NCBI GenBank assembly: GCA_003049465.1
Contig: PYSS01000175.1
Span: 1 to 56,969, forward strand
Direction: 5' to 3'
Source: Magnaporthiopsis rhizophila
Lineage: Eukaryota; Ascomycota; Sordariomycetes; Magnaporthales; Magnaporthaceae
Length of the DNA stretch: 56,969 bases
Shown here: piece after piece, positions 1 through 12,762 of the stretch
How positions within the stretch are numbered: position 1 is the first letter of the stretch
How the letters are laid out: every line of letters starts with the position of its first letter
The notes under the pieces: generated by a model
Seen by the model: the letters and a program-made list of their open reading frames with translations, nothing else
Database searches by the model: none
Told to the model about the DNA's origin: nothing
Translations under genes and position numbers: made by a program

Positions 1-1640
1 CACGGGCACCATCCTTGCTGTTGGGTAGGCCCGCGTCTCGACGTTGCAGCTCGGACCGGGGAGGGAGGGAAACAGAGCAGTGCCGCCGTGCGACGCCGTT
101 GACCGCGGTTGCCTCGTTAGCGCGGCTGCTGCCTCTACAACCCTTTTACCAGATTCTGACAGTTGAGTTTGTCACTTTGCTTTTTCTTTCTTCTTCTTCG
201 ACATCCCTGCCATGGGATACCAGCTACGTACCCATCCTCTCGCGACTCAGACACATTGCTAAAATAGCACCACACTCCTACTACACCATCATCACCGACT
301 TCCTTACCATGCTGTCTGTCTACCACCTACCTGCTCCGATTGGGCAAACACCGCATCTCCCAGAGCCACGCCGCGCGAGAACAAAGCCAGCTCGGCGAGG
401 TCTCGGCCGTTTTCTTCACACGGCCAAGGCACAGCATTGTTCCGGTATGATCTGATCTGGTCTGGCCCATTTCAGCCCCAAATGGGGGGCGGCGGCATGT
501 TTAGCTTCCAGATTCGAGATTAGCGAGTGGCGGCGGCGGCGACGGTGTCGGTGTGTGCCATGATGACAACGAGATATGGGAAGGCGGCATCAAGAAGACA
601 AAAAAAACGGGTCGGCTGGGTCGATTGCCGACCTCACTGACGTCTCCTTCTCCCCTTTCTCCTGGGCGCCACGGCGCTGGGCCACCGGTTCGTCTTGCAG
701 CCGGACAAGCGTGGGTATGATGGCTTTGCCTCTTGCGGCCGTGACCGCGTCCTGGGCAATCTTACCCACACACACACGCACAGCTGGTCTAAGAGACGAT
801 TTGTTTCCTGGGGTGGGGGAGTGTGCGTGTGTGACTTGGCCGTGGATGGATGGGGTGGGTGGGCGAGCTGTCCCCATCTTCTGTTTCTAGCCTGCTTCCA
901 TCCCGATCGTCGCTGCCAGAGGAGCCTCTGGAGATCTAGGCGTGTCGATCTCTGCGTGGAGCAGCCCCAACTTTCCCAAGTGACACACCATACACCACCA
1001 TTTTTGGAAACGGGCGGTGGCTGGCTGGGATAATGAGCTGATGTTTCTTTTCCACCTTCTTCTTTTTGCCCGGTTTCAGCCATGGCCATCCTCACCTTGT
1101 TTGCTGGCCCAGAGTAAAGAGACGCAAAAATGATGGGGGAAGACAGGACGGCTCAGCTTGCGCGACCTCTAGAGGCGCGGTGGTGTGGTTCCACGAGAAC
1201 GGATAGCTGCATTACGCCATCCCTTACAGGCAAGCGGTAGGTGGGCGCCCCAAAAAGAATTGCTTGGCGGGCGGGCGTGTGACAAGACTCTCTCTCTCCC
1301 CGTCTCTCGCACTCTCACACTTCTCTTCTCTCTTTTCCCCCCACTCTCCATTCTCTCGCCTGCATCGTCCCGAGACGAGCGAGATTTGGTGGCTTTGTCA
1401 ACACTCGCCCTCGTCGCATCTCATAATGCAAGCGCCCGTCCCAACTCCCGTTGTCTATTCCCTGCTCTCTCTTTTTTAGTCTCTTTCTGTCTCTGTCTCT
1501 CTATCTCACCTCTTGCCGCCCCAGTGCCCACATAGGCCCTAAATATGGCGTTTCGTCTCTCCTTTTTGGTGCTGGCACAGCTCTCGACTGCCCTCGCCCC
1601 GGAACAACGCTTCCAGTGCTGGGGTGTGGGTGGGCAAGGG

Positions 1641-1642
<2 letters not shown>

Positions 1643-1675
<33 letters not shown>

Positions 1676-1689
1676 NAAAAAAAAAAAAG
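1643..1689. other. Poly-A tract with unresolved base (N at 1676)
   Basis: A run of A residues is interrupted by one N. Similar homopolymer-bounded gaps recur at 5616-5619, 7374 and 12704-12730, so tract lengths here are unreliable. Confidence 0.9.
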
Positions 1690-3765
1690 ATGCCGGAGCC
1701 CGTTTGTCGACCCGGATTTTGAGTGGCGTCGCTGGCCGCCACTCGTCTTTCCCGTCCGTTTCGCTCGCTCGCGCCGGGCAGGTCGAGCCGGGTCCCCGGA
1801 AGTCGTGACGCTTTCGTCTAGATTAGAAAGCACACATGTATCTGCATATTTTGCACACCTTTTTGTCCCCTTTTGTCTCCCACGCTCGAGGGCGCACGAC
1901 AGCGCTGCTGTGACTTTTACACTGCACGGGACTGGCATCTGTTTGTGCTGTGCCATGTCCGTCCATCAGATATCAGATTTGTTCCCCTCGCACGACATAG
2001 ACTACAGAGAGGGGTGGGCGGAAGAGGGCCTGCCCGCTTCGGGCTGCTCTTGGAAAAAAGGATCTCGTCGGATAGGGGCTCTCGTCTCGTCCGCCCGGCC
2101 GTGTCCGCGGGCACCCGTCCAGCTCCGGCTTCCGTTCTTTTTTTGTGCTCTCTCTTGTTCTAATCCAGGAAACTGGTAGCCGGGGTGTGGCTTGAAGACG
2201 ACAGACAGCATGCCTCGGCAACGGGAAGAGAAAGACGCGGGGGAAAAAGACCAAAAGAAAAAGCCGCCGGCCTCGCGCTTTACATGCCGTCTCCCGGGCG
2301 CGGTGGCCCCGGGCCAGCGGACTGCCGTATGTATACACAGGCAAAAAATGGTACGTCCAGTCGTTGCAAAAACCCCGGCCGGGCCTCCACTGGCATCCTG
2401 TCGCTACCCCGCCTGCTGGCCTCTGTCTGACCTGTCTGTCCTGGCACGGCCGATAACCCATGCAGGCTGCACTGCAACGCCACTAGCCATGTCCACATGG
2501 GGAGGTCATAGTAGGCTATGCCTGCATGGGGGCACGCGTTGCCATTGGGTGTCCGTCTCTGCTGCCGTGTGGTACCGTGGTTGCTGGCGTCGTCCTGGGG
2601 CCTCTCTCCCCTCCTCTTGCATGCCGCAACCGGAATAAAAGCACGGCATCCACCGCCGAGATGAGTAAAGGCCAGCCTTGACGACCGTTGGACCCGGCCG
2701 CCGTTACATTGCGGTTGATTCCCTCTCTCTTTTTCGTCCCATGCCGATATCCATATTGGGGGACGTCGGCGTGGCGGGGCGTGGGGGCCACGGACGGGCT
2801 AGCACTCGAGACCAAGACCTTTTACGGGATAAAAAAAGGGGGGCTGGCTGGAGGGGAAAAGGTTGGTTCGGTGTGTCTGTCTGGCCCGCCACTCCCGGCA
2901 GCACACGTCGCCCGCACAGGACAGAGAAAAATTCTCTTTCGCCATCCCGTCGTCCATCCGTCGAGGCCAGCATGCACACACCCGCGGGACCGGGGCTGCC
3001 AACGAGGTTGAAAAGGGCAGCAGCCCGGAGGGAGAAATAGATGAGGGACATGCTCCACCGTCGTTCCCGATGAGGAGTGATCTGCATGGCTCTTCCCATC
3101 GCCCCGTAGATGCGAGAAAAAAAGAGGCACAGAGGGCAGGGTGGGATGCCATTGAGCGGGGCATGGATCGGTCATATTTACGTGTCCAAGCCGCTCATCC
3201 ACCGATACTGGGGCTTGGAAATATGACAAACTTGCCGTGCCGTCTATTTTTTTTTGGTTCCGGAGAAAGAGAATGTAATAGCCTGCTGAGTGTGACTGGG
3301 ACCTCCGGTGCGCCGTCGGCACTCACCGGCCCAGCATGTCGGCGGCGGCCGAGGCGCACCCAGCGCCAATGCCAGAGGCGTAAGGATGGTGCGGAGGGCT
3401 TTTATTTTTGACACATTTGACAACTTTGACAGCTTTGCCGTGGCGATGCAGGGGCTTGGTCGATCCCTCCTTTTTCTTCCTCTTTCTCTCTGTCTCTCCC
3501 ACTTTCTCTCACTCTGATCTCCTATCTTTCGGGAGCTTGCTTTCCCTTAATTTCTTCTTCGCTCGTAACTAGGTAGGTGGTAATCTCGCCCCAGCTGGCT
3601 GCCGCAAACCTGCAGTCGGTCCACGGCGGCCAGGCCCCATTTCCCCAATTCCGGGGTTTCCAGACGCCGTTTGCGCGGCAACGGAGTGGCCTGGCCACGG
3701 AAAGCCTGGGTGCGGCACATCCATCTATCAGAAGATGGGGGCGCCATCTATGGCATGGCTGCGAC

Positions 3766-3821
3766 GGGCATACAAACAAAAGATGGTTGCAGCGGGCATA
3801 CAAACAAAAGATGGTTGCAGC
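3766..3821. repeat. Two perfect 28-bp direct repeats
   Basis: A 28-bp unit beginning GGGCATACAAACAAAAGATG occurs twice head to tail (3766-3793 and 3794-3821). It is followed by GGGC, the start of a third unit that then diverges. No coding context. Confidence 0.9.
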
Positions 3822-5575
3822 GGGCTGTCATTGGTCGGGGCAGGCCAATGTCGCTTCCGGCTCTTTTTTTTCAGGGGGTCTAGCAAACACATTAGGCAAT
3901 ACATATTTTTTTTTCTTGTTACGACGATGGCAAGCGCGAATGGTTTAATCTGGCAAGTCTAAAAAGCAAACGACAAGCCGACTAGGAGAAAACAAAAGGG
4001 GCAAAAATGTCTCGCAGAAAGGCGCCGTCAATACGAGGTCGGCCACAGCTTATCCATCCCTTGGCGCCGATCTCGGGCGAATCACCATCGCTGACCGGCT
4101 TCTATTGCCGTGGCCTCCTTTTTTCCCCTTTCTTTCTGATGTACAAACACGACATCCATGACGTGCTTCTGGAAATGAAGAAAAGGAAAAAAAAAAAGGC
4201 AAACGAGTAAAAGGAAATGGCATATGTTTGACATGATATCGCCGCCCGCAAAGGGCCACATGCCCATCTCTTTAGGGAAATCTCTTCAATCCTGCAGCGT
4301 CACGTTGCCCAGGGCTAGGTCGAGCAGAGGTCAGTTGTGGCGCCTTTGGTCTCACCACAGCCGCGTCCCACGCTCCCTAGGGCATGGTGCTGTGCTTTTC
4401 TGTTGTTTGCCTTGATGCCCGTGGAGATTACCCTCCCCCAAGAAAAGGGCAAGGGGATACGACATGCGTGGAAGAGCAAGACGGGATGCCACAAAAGTGA
4501 CAGCTCGAATCTGATATATAATCTCCATGCAGCACAACCACGCGAGAAGGACGCAAGAGAGCTTCGAGCGCCCGACTGACGGCAGAGAAAAAGGAGAAAA
4601 AGAGCGACGGCATGTCACACCCAGTGACAGTGGCCACAGGCAGATGTGACGAGTGGGAGAAGTCTTTCGGGTGCTGCAGGTGTCACTCTTCTTTCTCCCC
4701 CACACTCTCCCCAAGCCAAACAAGTCCGATCACTCCTATTTTGTGATGCCTGTCAAACAGCACTGACGGGCCAATAAAAAGGGCGCCCGTCTCCTTTTTC
4801 CTTGGCGGCGGAAGCACAAAGTCAAACACAGCATGAGGCCAGGGGAGAGCAGAGGAAGCACAGTGTACCTGTGCATACGTCCGATGCGATATCAGAATAC
4901 GGACTTTTATGAAGCAGGGGAGAGGCGGCAAGGGAGGTATGTGTCTCGACAAATCTACTTGCACCGCGTGGGGGCGCATGGGTGGTGGTGAGAGTGGGAT
5001 TCTTCTCCGAAAACGTGCTCACGATGGGGCCGGATAGAAGATGGCATGGAATCTCGTCGCCGGATGCTATCACCCTGGTTCCCCGGGGAAGCGGGTTGGG
5101 TCGAGAATAGCAAGCAGTGCTCTGGTAGATCATCAGAGGCAGGTCTAGAGTCCTGAGAACGTAGACCGACCTCGGTGAGAAACGGAGACCAGTCATATCG
5201 CCATTTTCAGCATGGAGACGTCTTGGGCAGTCTGTCAGTCTGTCTACCATTAATAGCAGCAGCTACAGATTGCGCCGCCACGTCTTTTCTTTGCGCTCAC
5301 CTGACCAGATGGCAGGTTTAATTACACCTACTCGGGAGAGGACGTACAGGTAGTAGGTGTAGGTGTGCCTTTCTACTTTCGGCCCCCAGTTTTTGTTTCT
5401 CAAAAGAAAAAAAAATGGAATGTCGCTGTTACCATGCCGCTCTCCGTTTTTTTTGCAGTGGCCGTGGCGACACCTGCCCTGTTGTCTTAGGAAAGTACCT
5501 AGGTGTGTACCGTGCCTTCCCCAACCACGGCAAACACATTGCGCACCCCACAGCCTTAGGTTATTTTTTTTTCCG

Positions 5576-5577
<2 letters not shown>

Positions 5578-5614
<37 letters not shown>

Positions 5615-5619
5615 CNNNN

Positions 5620-5651
<32 letters not shown>
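5578..5651. other. Poly-T tract with four unresolved bases
   Basis: A T homopolymer surrounds NNNN at 5616-5619. The true length of the tract cannot be read from this assembly. Confidence 0.9.
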
Positions 5652-5652
<1 letters not shown>

Positions 5653-6437
5653 TTCCTTCACCCTGCCAGCGCAAATCCTGACAACCATTTGGGTACCTAA
5701 CCAGAAAACGAAGGTACCTGCATTGGCCATGTTGCTGTACACGTACCTAGCGCCTGCTGGTCTGGCAAGCCCCATTTTTGCTCGACGATGCCTATCGTCC
5801 AGCCCAGACACCCTCCTCCACCTCCCTCCTATCTAGTTACCTCCATCTGCCTCCCTGCTGGACGCAGCAAACGACTATTCGCCATGTCTTCCTTTTCCCC
5901 TATTGGCCGGCCCCCAACATCCAGCATCCCCAGCAGCGACGACTTTTCGCCCGTGTATATATCCGCTAGCCTCCGCTGGCCTTCTCCCGTCTCCCACCCT
6001 GGTTCCACCTCGCCACCATCCCCTCGCTGCTTCCTTCTGCCCGTCTGCTTGCTCCGTGGTGACACCCTTACACATGTGCCCAGAGGCTTCCAGTACTGGA
6101 CCAGCTCCTGTGCTGTGCCTTGTGCGCCCCTTGTCCCATCGTCCCAAGAGGTCCGCAACGCTGCCAGGCCCATTCAGCCAAGCCCATCCGGCGCGTCCAA
6201 AGGGGCCTTGCCCGTGAACCTTCCTTTTATCCATTCGCCCGCCAGCGAGATACGCAAGACGAGAGATAAGGAAACTAGCAGAAACGATACACTCAGAGCC
6301 AAGAGGGACGTAGGCTCGCCGCAAAAGACTGGGTTACCCAGGACCATCGCTTGCCACAAGACGTCTCCGGCTGTCATCCCATCCGGGCAGATATTTGGTC
6401 GTGTCCAAACACACAGAGACGCACACATACGCACAAG

Positions 6438-6847
6438 GTGAGTCTGACAAGGCGCCAAGCAGGCTCCAGTCGCTGTCTTTGCCAGAGAGGAGGGAGACGA
6501 GCCGCAAAAACGCCGCTATTAAACTCGCCCCGTCTCCCACACCCGCTGCCTTTCTCCGACGAAAAGACGGATGAGGAGCACGCAAAGCACCCAGCAAGAG
6601 AGAAAGCGAGAGGGAGAGGGAGACAACAGACTGGCAAAAAAATAGTCTTTGTTTCTCGGCTGCTCCTTTCTTTCTTCCTTCCTCTTGAATTACACACACC
6701 CCATCTCGGGCTGAACCCTCGTGGGCTGACATCCACCCTCGCTTCGACTAAGACAGACAGAGCAGCACAGCATAACAGAGCAGCACACAACCGTCTCTGT
6801 TCCGTTCCCCTTTTCCCTTTACTGCATATTTTTCTCCTTTTTTTCAG
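6438..6847 (+). promoter_or_regulatory. Candidate 5' UTR intron of the zinc-cluster gene
   Basis: A consensus donor (AAG then GTGAGT) at 6438 can pair with a T-rich acceptor ending TTTTTTTCAG at 6847. A second acceptor, CTTGCAG, lies near 6888. The surrounding sequence lacks a convincing coding frame, so this would be an intron in the leader of the gene at 7765. It rests only on splice consensus. Confidence 0.3.
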
Positions 6848-7024
6848 CTCCAGACCCCAGGCTCCGAGGAAAAAGAATAAACCTTGCAGCTTTCTTCCTT
6901 TCCTCCGATCCCAGTCCAGACGCCCGGATTTGGTCATCCAAGCCCGAGACATTCGCGACCCCAAGGACGCACAAGGCCGGACCTGCCAAGGACGTGCGTG
7001 TGTCTACGTGACCCTTTTGACCAG

Positions 7025-7191
7025 GTAAGACACCCTTTCCCAGCTGGCCCTTCCCCTTTTTGCCTGGGCTCGCGAGTCCACATCACCATCACCGGGGCGT
7101 GCGGTAAAAGACATGTCGACATACCCTCGTTCTGAGGGGCTGTGGGCACTTTCTCGGACCTTGGCCACTCACGCTCTCTCGCTCTCTGCAG
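7025..7191 (+). promoter_or_regulatory. Second candidate 5' UTR intron
   Basis: The donor is CCAG then GTAAGA at 7025; the acceptor CTCTCTGCAG ends at 7191 after a C/T-rich tract. It would give a 167-nt intron between leader exons about 570 nt upstream of the zinc-cluster start codon. Evidence is splice consensus and position only. Confidence 0.35.
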
Positions 7192-7290
7192 TCACCGACA
7201 AACCAGAACGCCACCGTTCCTGCTCGCCTGCTGTTGCTATTTTTCGTCCTCGGCTTTTGGGAATTTATCTCGTCTTTCTTTTTCTTCGTT

Positions 7291-7292
<2 letters not shown>

Positions 7293-7373
<81 letters not shown>

Positions 7374-7377
7374 NTTT
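7293..7377. other. Poly-T tract with one unresolved base
   Basis: A long T run is interrupted by a C near 7337 and an N at 7374. It lies in the presumed leader of the downstream gene; its length is uncertain. Confidence 0.85.
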
Positions 7378-7764
7378 CGTCTGCGTGTTTGCAGACAGAA
7401 GGTTAGCGTCCAACCCGCCCCCGCTTTCCCTTCTCCTTTTGCCCCTTATCCTCCCTCCCAGCACCCGAGCCGCCCGGGCCCGCGTGGCCCTTCCGTCCGT
7501 TTCCAGCCACTGCAGCATCGCAGGGGAAGCAGTGTCCCCGCTCTTTGGACTTATCGTCATCGACCAACTGTGCGGCCAAGCCTGGCAGGCTAGGTTCAAG
7601 AGACGAAAGACATCATCCACACCCTCCCTCCCCTTTTGACTCCCTTAACCCTGCCCCAGGAGAGTCACGGCGAGGACCGGCGCATAAAATAGAGCCTGCC
7701 TGTTTCCGCAAGTCTTGAGACCCACTGCAGAGACCCCGGGATCCCACCAAGGAGGTACTAGATC

Positions 7765-9348
7765 ATGTCCAGCCGCTTATACGACCACAGCGAACAAGGA
7801 AGAAGATATAGGACCGCCGGACCTGCCACCTCGCCGCTACCACCTCTTCCCTCGTCACAGGGACCCAACGCCAGCAACACTAGCATCAACCACCAGCAAA
7901 CCAAACCTCGCTCCCCTTCCCGGCCGGCGTCACACTCGGTCAAGAGCAAGACACCCGCCGCCCCTTACGCCATGTCAGACGGACACTCGGACGATATGCC
8001 CGCGCGCAAGCGCATTGCTGTTGCGGTATGCTGCACTCCGTCCCGTCTTTGTCGTGCTGCTTCTGTGCATTCACTGACAATCCCGTCTCTCCTCCTGATA
8101 ACAGTGCGGACGCTGCCGCAAGCGAAAGATCCGCTGCAGTGGCGACCCTGGCGGCGGCATGCCCTGCACCAACTGCAAGACGGCCAACGCAGATGGCTGC
8201 CAATTTCTCCGGGTAAGCTCCAACACTCTTGCGTGAGAAGTAACAGCAACGACTGACCAAGATCGACGGAGCCGGGGCTTTGCCGGCCACAGGTTTCTTC
8301 GCAGCCCACGTCAATGCGCCACGACGGCGAGGGCGGTCAGCACCTAGAGTGCGGCTACAACATCGAGGTCTCGCGTGCTTCAGCCACGCGCGGCTCCATG
8401 CCGCCGCTGCAGGTGCCCTACGGCGCCGAGATGGGCCCCCACGGCCCCATGATGCCGGCCTTCCAGCCGCGCGCATCGACAACGACGGCGGCGACCAGCA
8501 GCAGCTACTACGGCAGCAGCGGCAGTGCCGCCCGGTCCACGCCCGCCTCGTCGGCGTCAGCCTACAACTACGGCTGGAGTACGACGGCGCCTTCGTCGGG
8601 CGACTATGACGATTACTACTCGCGGGACACAAGCATTCAGCCGCCGTATTACCCGATGGAGACGGTCATGGGTTATGCGCCCTGGTCAGCCACAGGGTCT
8701 GGTGCCGCGTCCCGGAGCAGGTCTGGGGCCGTGTCGGGCACGGGCAGCATGTATGTCCACACTACTAGCCGCTACTACTACCATGCCCCTTACATCTCCA
8801 AGACCACAGGCGCGCCAAGAAGGCTGCTGACCATCTCCCGCAGAGAGTCCCTGCGCGGCACCGGCTCGAGCGTCGACCTGGTCGGCAGCTACGAGTACAG
8901 CAGCAGCCCTCACGACTCGACCTCGTCGACGTCGACATCGGCCTACGCCGGCAGCAGCAACGGCAACGGCAGCAGCAGCGTCGCCACCGGCCGGCGGTCC
9001 TCGACGGCCGCTGGCGGCAGCCAGACCTACATGCCGCTGCCCACGCCGCCGCAGCACCACGCCGCCACGGGTAGCAGCCACCTCTCGTCGTACGCGTACG
9101 GATCCTACGGCGGCGCGTCGTCCTCCTCCTCGTCGTCGCCCTACCACCACCACGGTCAACAGCCGCACCACGCCAGCACCTCGGGCGCGCACAGCAGCAG
9201 CAGCCCCTACGGCAGCAGCAGCAGCGGCGCCGACCACGCCCACCATGGCCACGTCCATACCCACCACCACCACCACCACCACGCCACGGGTGCCAGCACC
9301 TCGTCGGGTCCGGGTGTACATCGCGCCTCTGTTGGCGGCCGGCGCTAA
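7765..9348 (+). CDS. Zn(II)2Cys6 transcription factor, three exons
   Basis: Proposed CDS is join(7765..8025, 8105..8212, 8293..9348), 474 residues. Exon 1 ends at a GTATGC donor. Exon 2 is entered after CTGATAACAG and encodes the whole zinc cluster, CX2CX6CX9CX2CX7C, beginning CGRCRKRKIRC (Cys at residues 88, 91, 98, 108, 111, 119). The second intron has two in-frame acceptors 12 nt apart (ending at 8292 and 8304), so a four-residue alternative is possible. The cluster binds DNA as a nuclear regulator. No fungal middle homology domain is visible. The rest is low-complexity Ser/Tyr/Gly with a His-rich stretch near the C terminus (encoded at about 9238-9285). The start lies in a clean ATG context with conserved-looking basic sequence (PARKRIAVA) leading into the cluster. 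Target genes and orthologue are not identifiable by eye. Confidence 0.9.
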
Positions 9349-12300
9349 GTGGCGACTGGCATTTTAACTTGTCTTCAGTTTCTTGCATCACCCTCCCCTA
9401 TTTTTTGCCCCTCCCTTTGGATGAGGATGCCAGGCGCTGCGTGAGGCTTTCTTTTCATGCAGCCCACAGCCTTTCCCCTCATCTCCCACACCACCACCAC
9501 CAGTTTGCCTGCCACCCATACATACTGCATACCCCACGCGCCACAAGCAACGCAAAACTTTTTCATTTGGCTTGTTTGCATTTTTCCCTAACGCTTCGTC
9601 TGGCTTGCTTCTCAACCCCGCACTCGTTCAGCTGATTGTTTTGTTTTCCTTGTTTCCTTCACACACTGTCTCTCAAGCGCCCCGAGATGGCCACCAACTC
9701 CCGTTTTCGTGCCCCGTCCGAATTCGAGGGCCTGGCGCTTTATGCCGGCAGCCGAGCCGTGTGTGGCGGGTTCCCGTAATATTGCCCCTTTGTGCTTTTT
9801 CTTATTCCCTTCAGCGCCTGTTTTCTTCTGTCCCGTTCCGGCAGGCAGCACGACCCATGCATTTCGCGCATGGCATCCCTTTCGCTGCCTCGCCGTTAAC
9901 CCCTTCCGCTCGTTGGCTTTATTCGTTAATTTCTCGTTTCGTACTCGTGCACTTTCGAAACCGTACCTCCTTCCCTTTCCTGCTCTCGGAAGTGTCCAGA
10001 ACCTCTTTCCACCACCACGACAGAGGAACCCTGCATGGGATGCCTGTCTCTTGCGCCGTTGGTTGGATGCCAGTTGTTTTCCGGACTTCTTGTCCTACTT
10101 CTCCTCAAATCCACCCGGAACCGCTTACAGCCACTCGGATCCCGCGCCAGCATCGGCCTGAGAGATTTGTGGCATTCCTCCGGGGACTTTTACCCCTATC
10201 GTGGCTACGCCGGCTGCAGCTCTGTCCCTGTTGTACCCCTGGGTCACGACAGCAGCCGCCGCTGCCGCCACCACCACTGCTGCAACCGCGCCCCCAACAC
10301 GAACTAGCAAATCTCATTGCTGTCAACGGCTGTACCACCCGAGATATCCCCCAACATATACGGGCTTAAGTCCCACCAACCAATACATCCATCTTCCCGG
10401 CTGGCAGCCACACAAACAAACAAACACGAGCACACCAAAATCGCAGGCGTGGGTACCAAAAAACCGCTCGGTGTTGCTGCCTCCGGAAGCCACGAACCAA
10501 CCCTCCGCATGGTCACGAGACACGAGACGCAAGCCCTAAAGCTGTCCAAGCTAGGGCCGGCTGTCATGGAAGAGTCGGTTGCCACAAATCCGGCCATGAA
10601 AGCGCCCACCGGTCCCGAGAGGCGACCAAAAACCTGGCCAAGCCTCGCCTCATTGGCTGCCTGGGCCTCGCATGCCTCAACATCGGGCGCGTGGTCGGGC
10701 CTCTCTACCCTTCTCGCTGTCAGTGTCCGTGCCTCTTTGGGCTCCCGTCGGCGCGTTCTGTACCAGGTACCATTTCATCAGACAGGGTCGCCCAACAACC
10801 ACGTCGACATACAGATATGCACTCGGACATAGACATACACCCCCATACACCCCCACCTACGCATTTATCCGCCTGGCTCCCACCGGACCTCGCCTGCCTC
10901 CGAGCGGGCTGCGCCAGCGGAGCGGATGGATCGACAATGCCCCTTGCACATTGCCTGCCACATCCCTCGAGCTTTCAGCTGGGCTTCCCAAGTCACCGTC
11001 GTGACGTTGTCAAGTTTCCGTTTCTGCAGCCAGAAAGCCAACCTGCAAGGGAGCACTTGGACCCCTCTCATGGCGACATGCGAGGCCAGCAAGCGAGAGC
11101 AGGGGGTGACGTCGCACGACATGAAGACGCGACGTCACCGCGGCCACAGCACATGGCCTTGCCAGCTATACTAGCCGGAGATGGCCGCAGCACCACCGAC
11201 CCGGCGAGTATGCAGCCACTCTTGCCGGCCACCGTCAGCGCAAGCCCTGTGTCAGATTAATCCAAACGGGCGTCAAAACTGCAGCCGCCAGCCGGACACG
11301 AGGCCTGTCAGGAGACTTGACAAGACCGGTTGGCAGCTGGGACGGGCGTCAAGGCTTGCCTTGACACATTCCCGAAGCCGCCACGCCGTGCCACACACAC
11401 GCGCCTCTTCGCAGCTGCAAAGGGTAAAAAAGGAAATCGGGCGTTTTCACCCTGATTGAACAGGACGCCCGCCGGTGCCCGAGAGAGGAAGAAACTGGAG
11501 CGTCGTATCTGCCACACGCAACCAATCCACCACGCACGCCCAAGCCCGGAACTCCGAGGTGTCTGCCGCCCTCACTTCCCACCCCTCCCATCTCCCGCCA
11601 GAGCGAGGCTTCTCCACGCGCCAACAGGGCAGGGCGGCGTGGTTCTACCCTCCACTTTGTCGTCCATATCACTCGGAACTTCCTGCAGGATACAGCCACA
11701 ATCCCCGAGAGCTGCTGCCCGGGGGGTCTCTTCCTACCATGTCGTGTTACCGACCCCAAAAAGAAACACGAGAGCCCGGTTCCCCGTATTTGTGTGTGCG
11801 TGTGTAGCCAGCGAGCCAGGAGATACAGTCCTGTTCTCCGCACACACACGCTGCCCCGATTCGCTCCACGTGGTGGTCTCCCTCACGCCGGCTTCGCCTC
11901 TCAACGGTCCACGCAGCCAGCCAACCGCGTCGTTCTTGCCTGCGTGTCTCTCAGCTTTGGACTGCGGCCCCGAGATGAGTCACGTATACCCAACGGGCTT
12001 TGGGGTGCCCTCCCGCTCTGCTGCTGTGGCTGGGCCCTGATCGGGGACGCACACACGCACACAACCCCACGGAGAATTATACCACACGGACACATCCTTC
12101 TAATAACCCCTCCGGTAATTACATGCCCGCCAGCCGCACGAGACCCGCCTAGCTCCTCTACTTGGCTCAAGCTGGGGACGGCCGACGGGCTGAGCCGGAT
12201 ACACACCAACCTCGCCGGCCGCCACAACAATCTAATCTAATCTGCTGTCGTCTTTCTGACATGCCCAGAAGCAGGTCTCCTTTACGAGGCTCTTCGCTTT

Positions 12301-12670
12301 GCGCATTTTGACCTTACCCAACGCCCGGTGGCCTTGTCCTTATCAAAGAAGCACAGATAAGATACCCCTCTGCTCAATATTCCATTTTTTTTTTCTCTAG
12401 TCAAGACAGAGGAGGACCTTTAAAACGGGATTCACGCGTCATGAACAAAGCAAAACCGGCGGCTATACCCATAGCGGCGTGAGACGGGCCATATAACGCC
12501 CGGAGACTCCGCCGCCTGAATTTTTTAATTTTTTTTTCCCTCCCTCCTGCCTTCGCTGCCAACCGAAGGCATCGAAACCTCTGTTACGAGATATACACGA
12601 ATACGCCGAGGCTTATCTCGGCTGCAAAGCTAAAAGAAAAAGAAAAAAAAAAAAGTTGAAAAGAAGCAAC

Positions 12671-12703
<33 letters not shown>

Positions 12704-12731
12704 NNNNNNNNNNNNNNNNNNNNNNNNNNNC

Positions 12732-12762
<31 letters not shown>

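Larger units (their letters stand above)
1..6437. other. Non-coding upstream region, no convincing gene
   Basis: Several overlapping open frames exist on both strands, but none shows a recognisable domain and their amino-acid composition is that of translated low-complexity DNA. The stretch is rich in C/T tracts (for example about 1286-1345 and 3470-3515) and CA repeats (about 768-782), as is common in promoters and leaders of filamentous fungi. Two long A/T homopolymers contain unresolved bases. I read it as intergenic plus distal promoter of the zinc-cluster gene at 7765; a non-coding transcript cannot be excluded. Confidence 0.5.

Noticed and set aside
5788..6441. 217-codon open frame on the plus strand
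   Set aside because: No domain; Pro/Ser-rich composition reflects C/T-rich DNA and it overlaps a likely leader.
9572..10369. 265-codon open frame on the plus strand
   Set aside because: No recognisable motif, competing frames on both strands and composition of translated pyrimidine-rich DNA.
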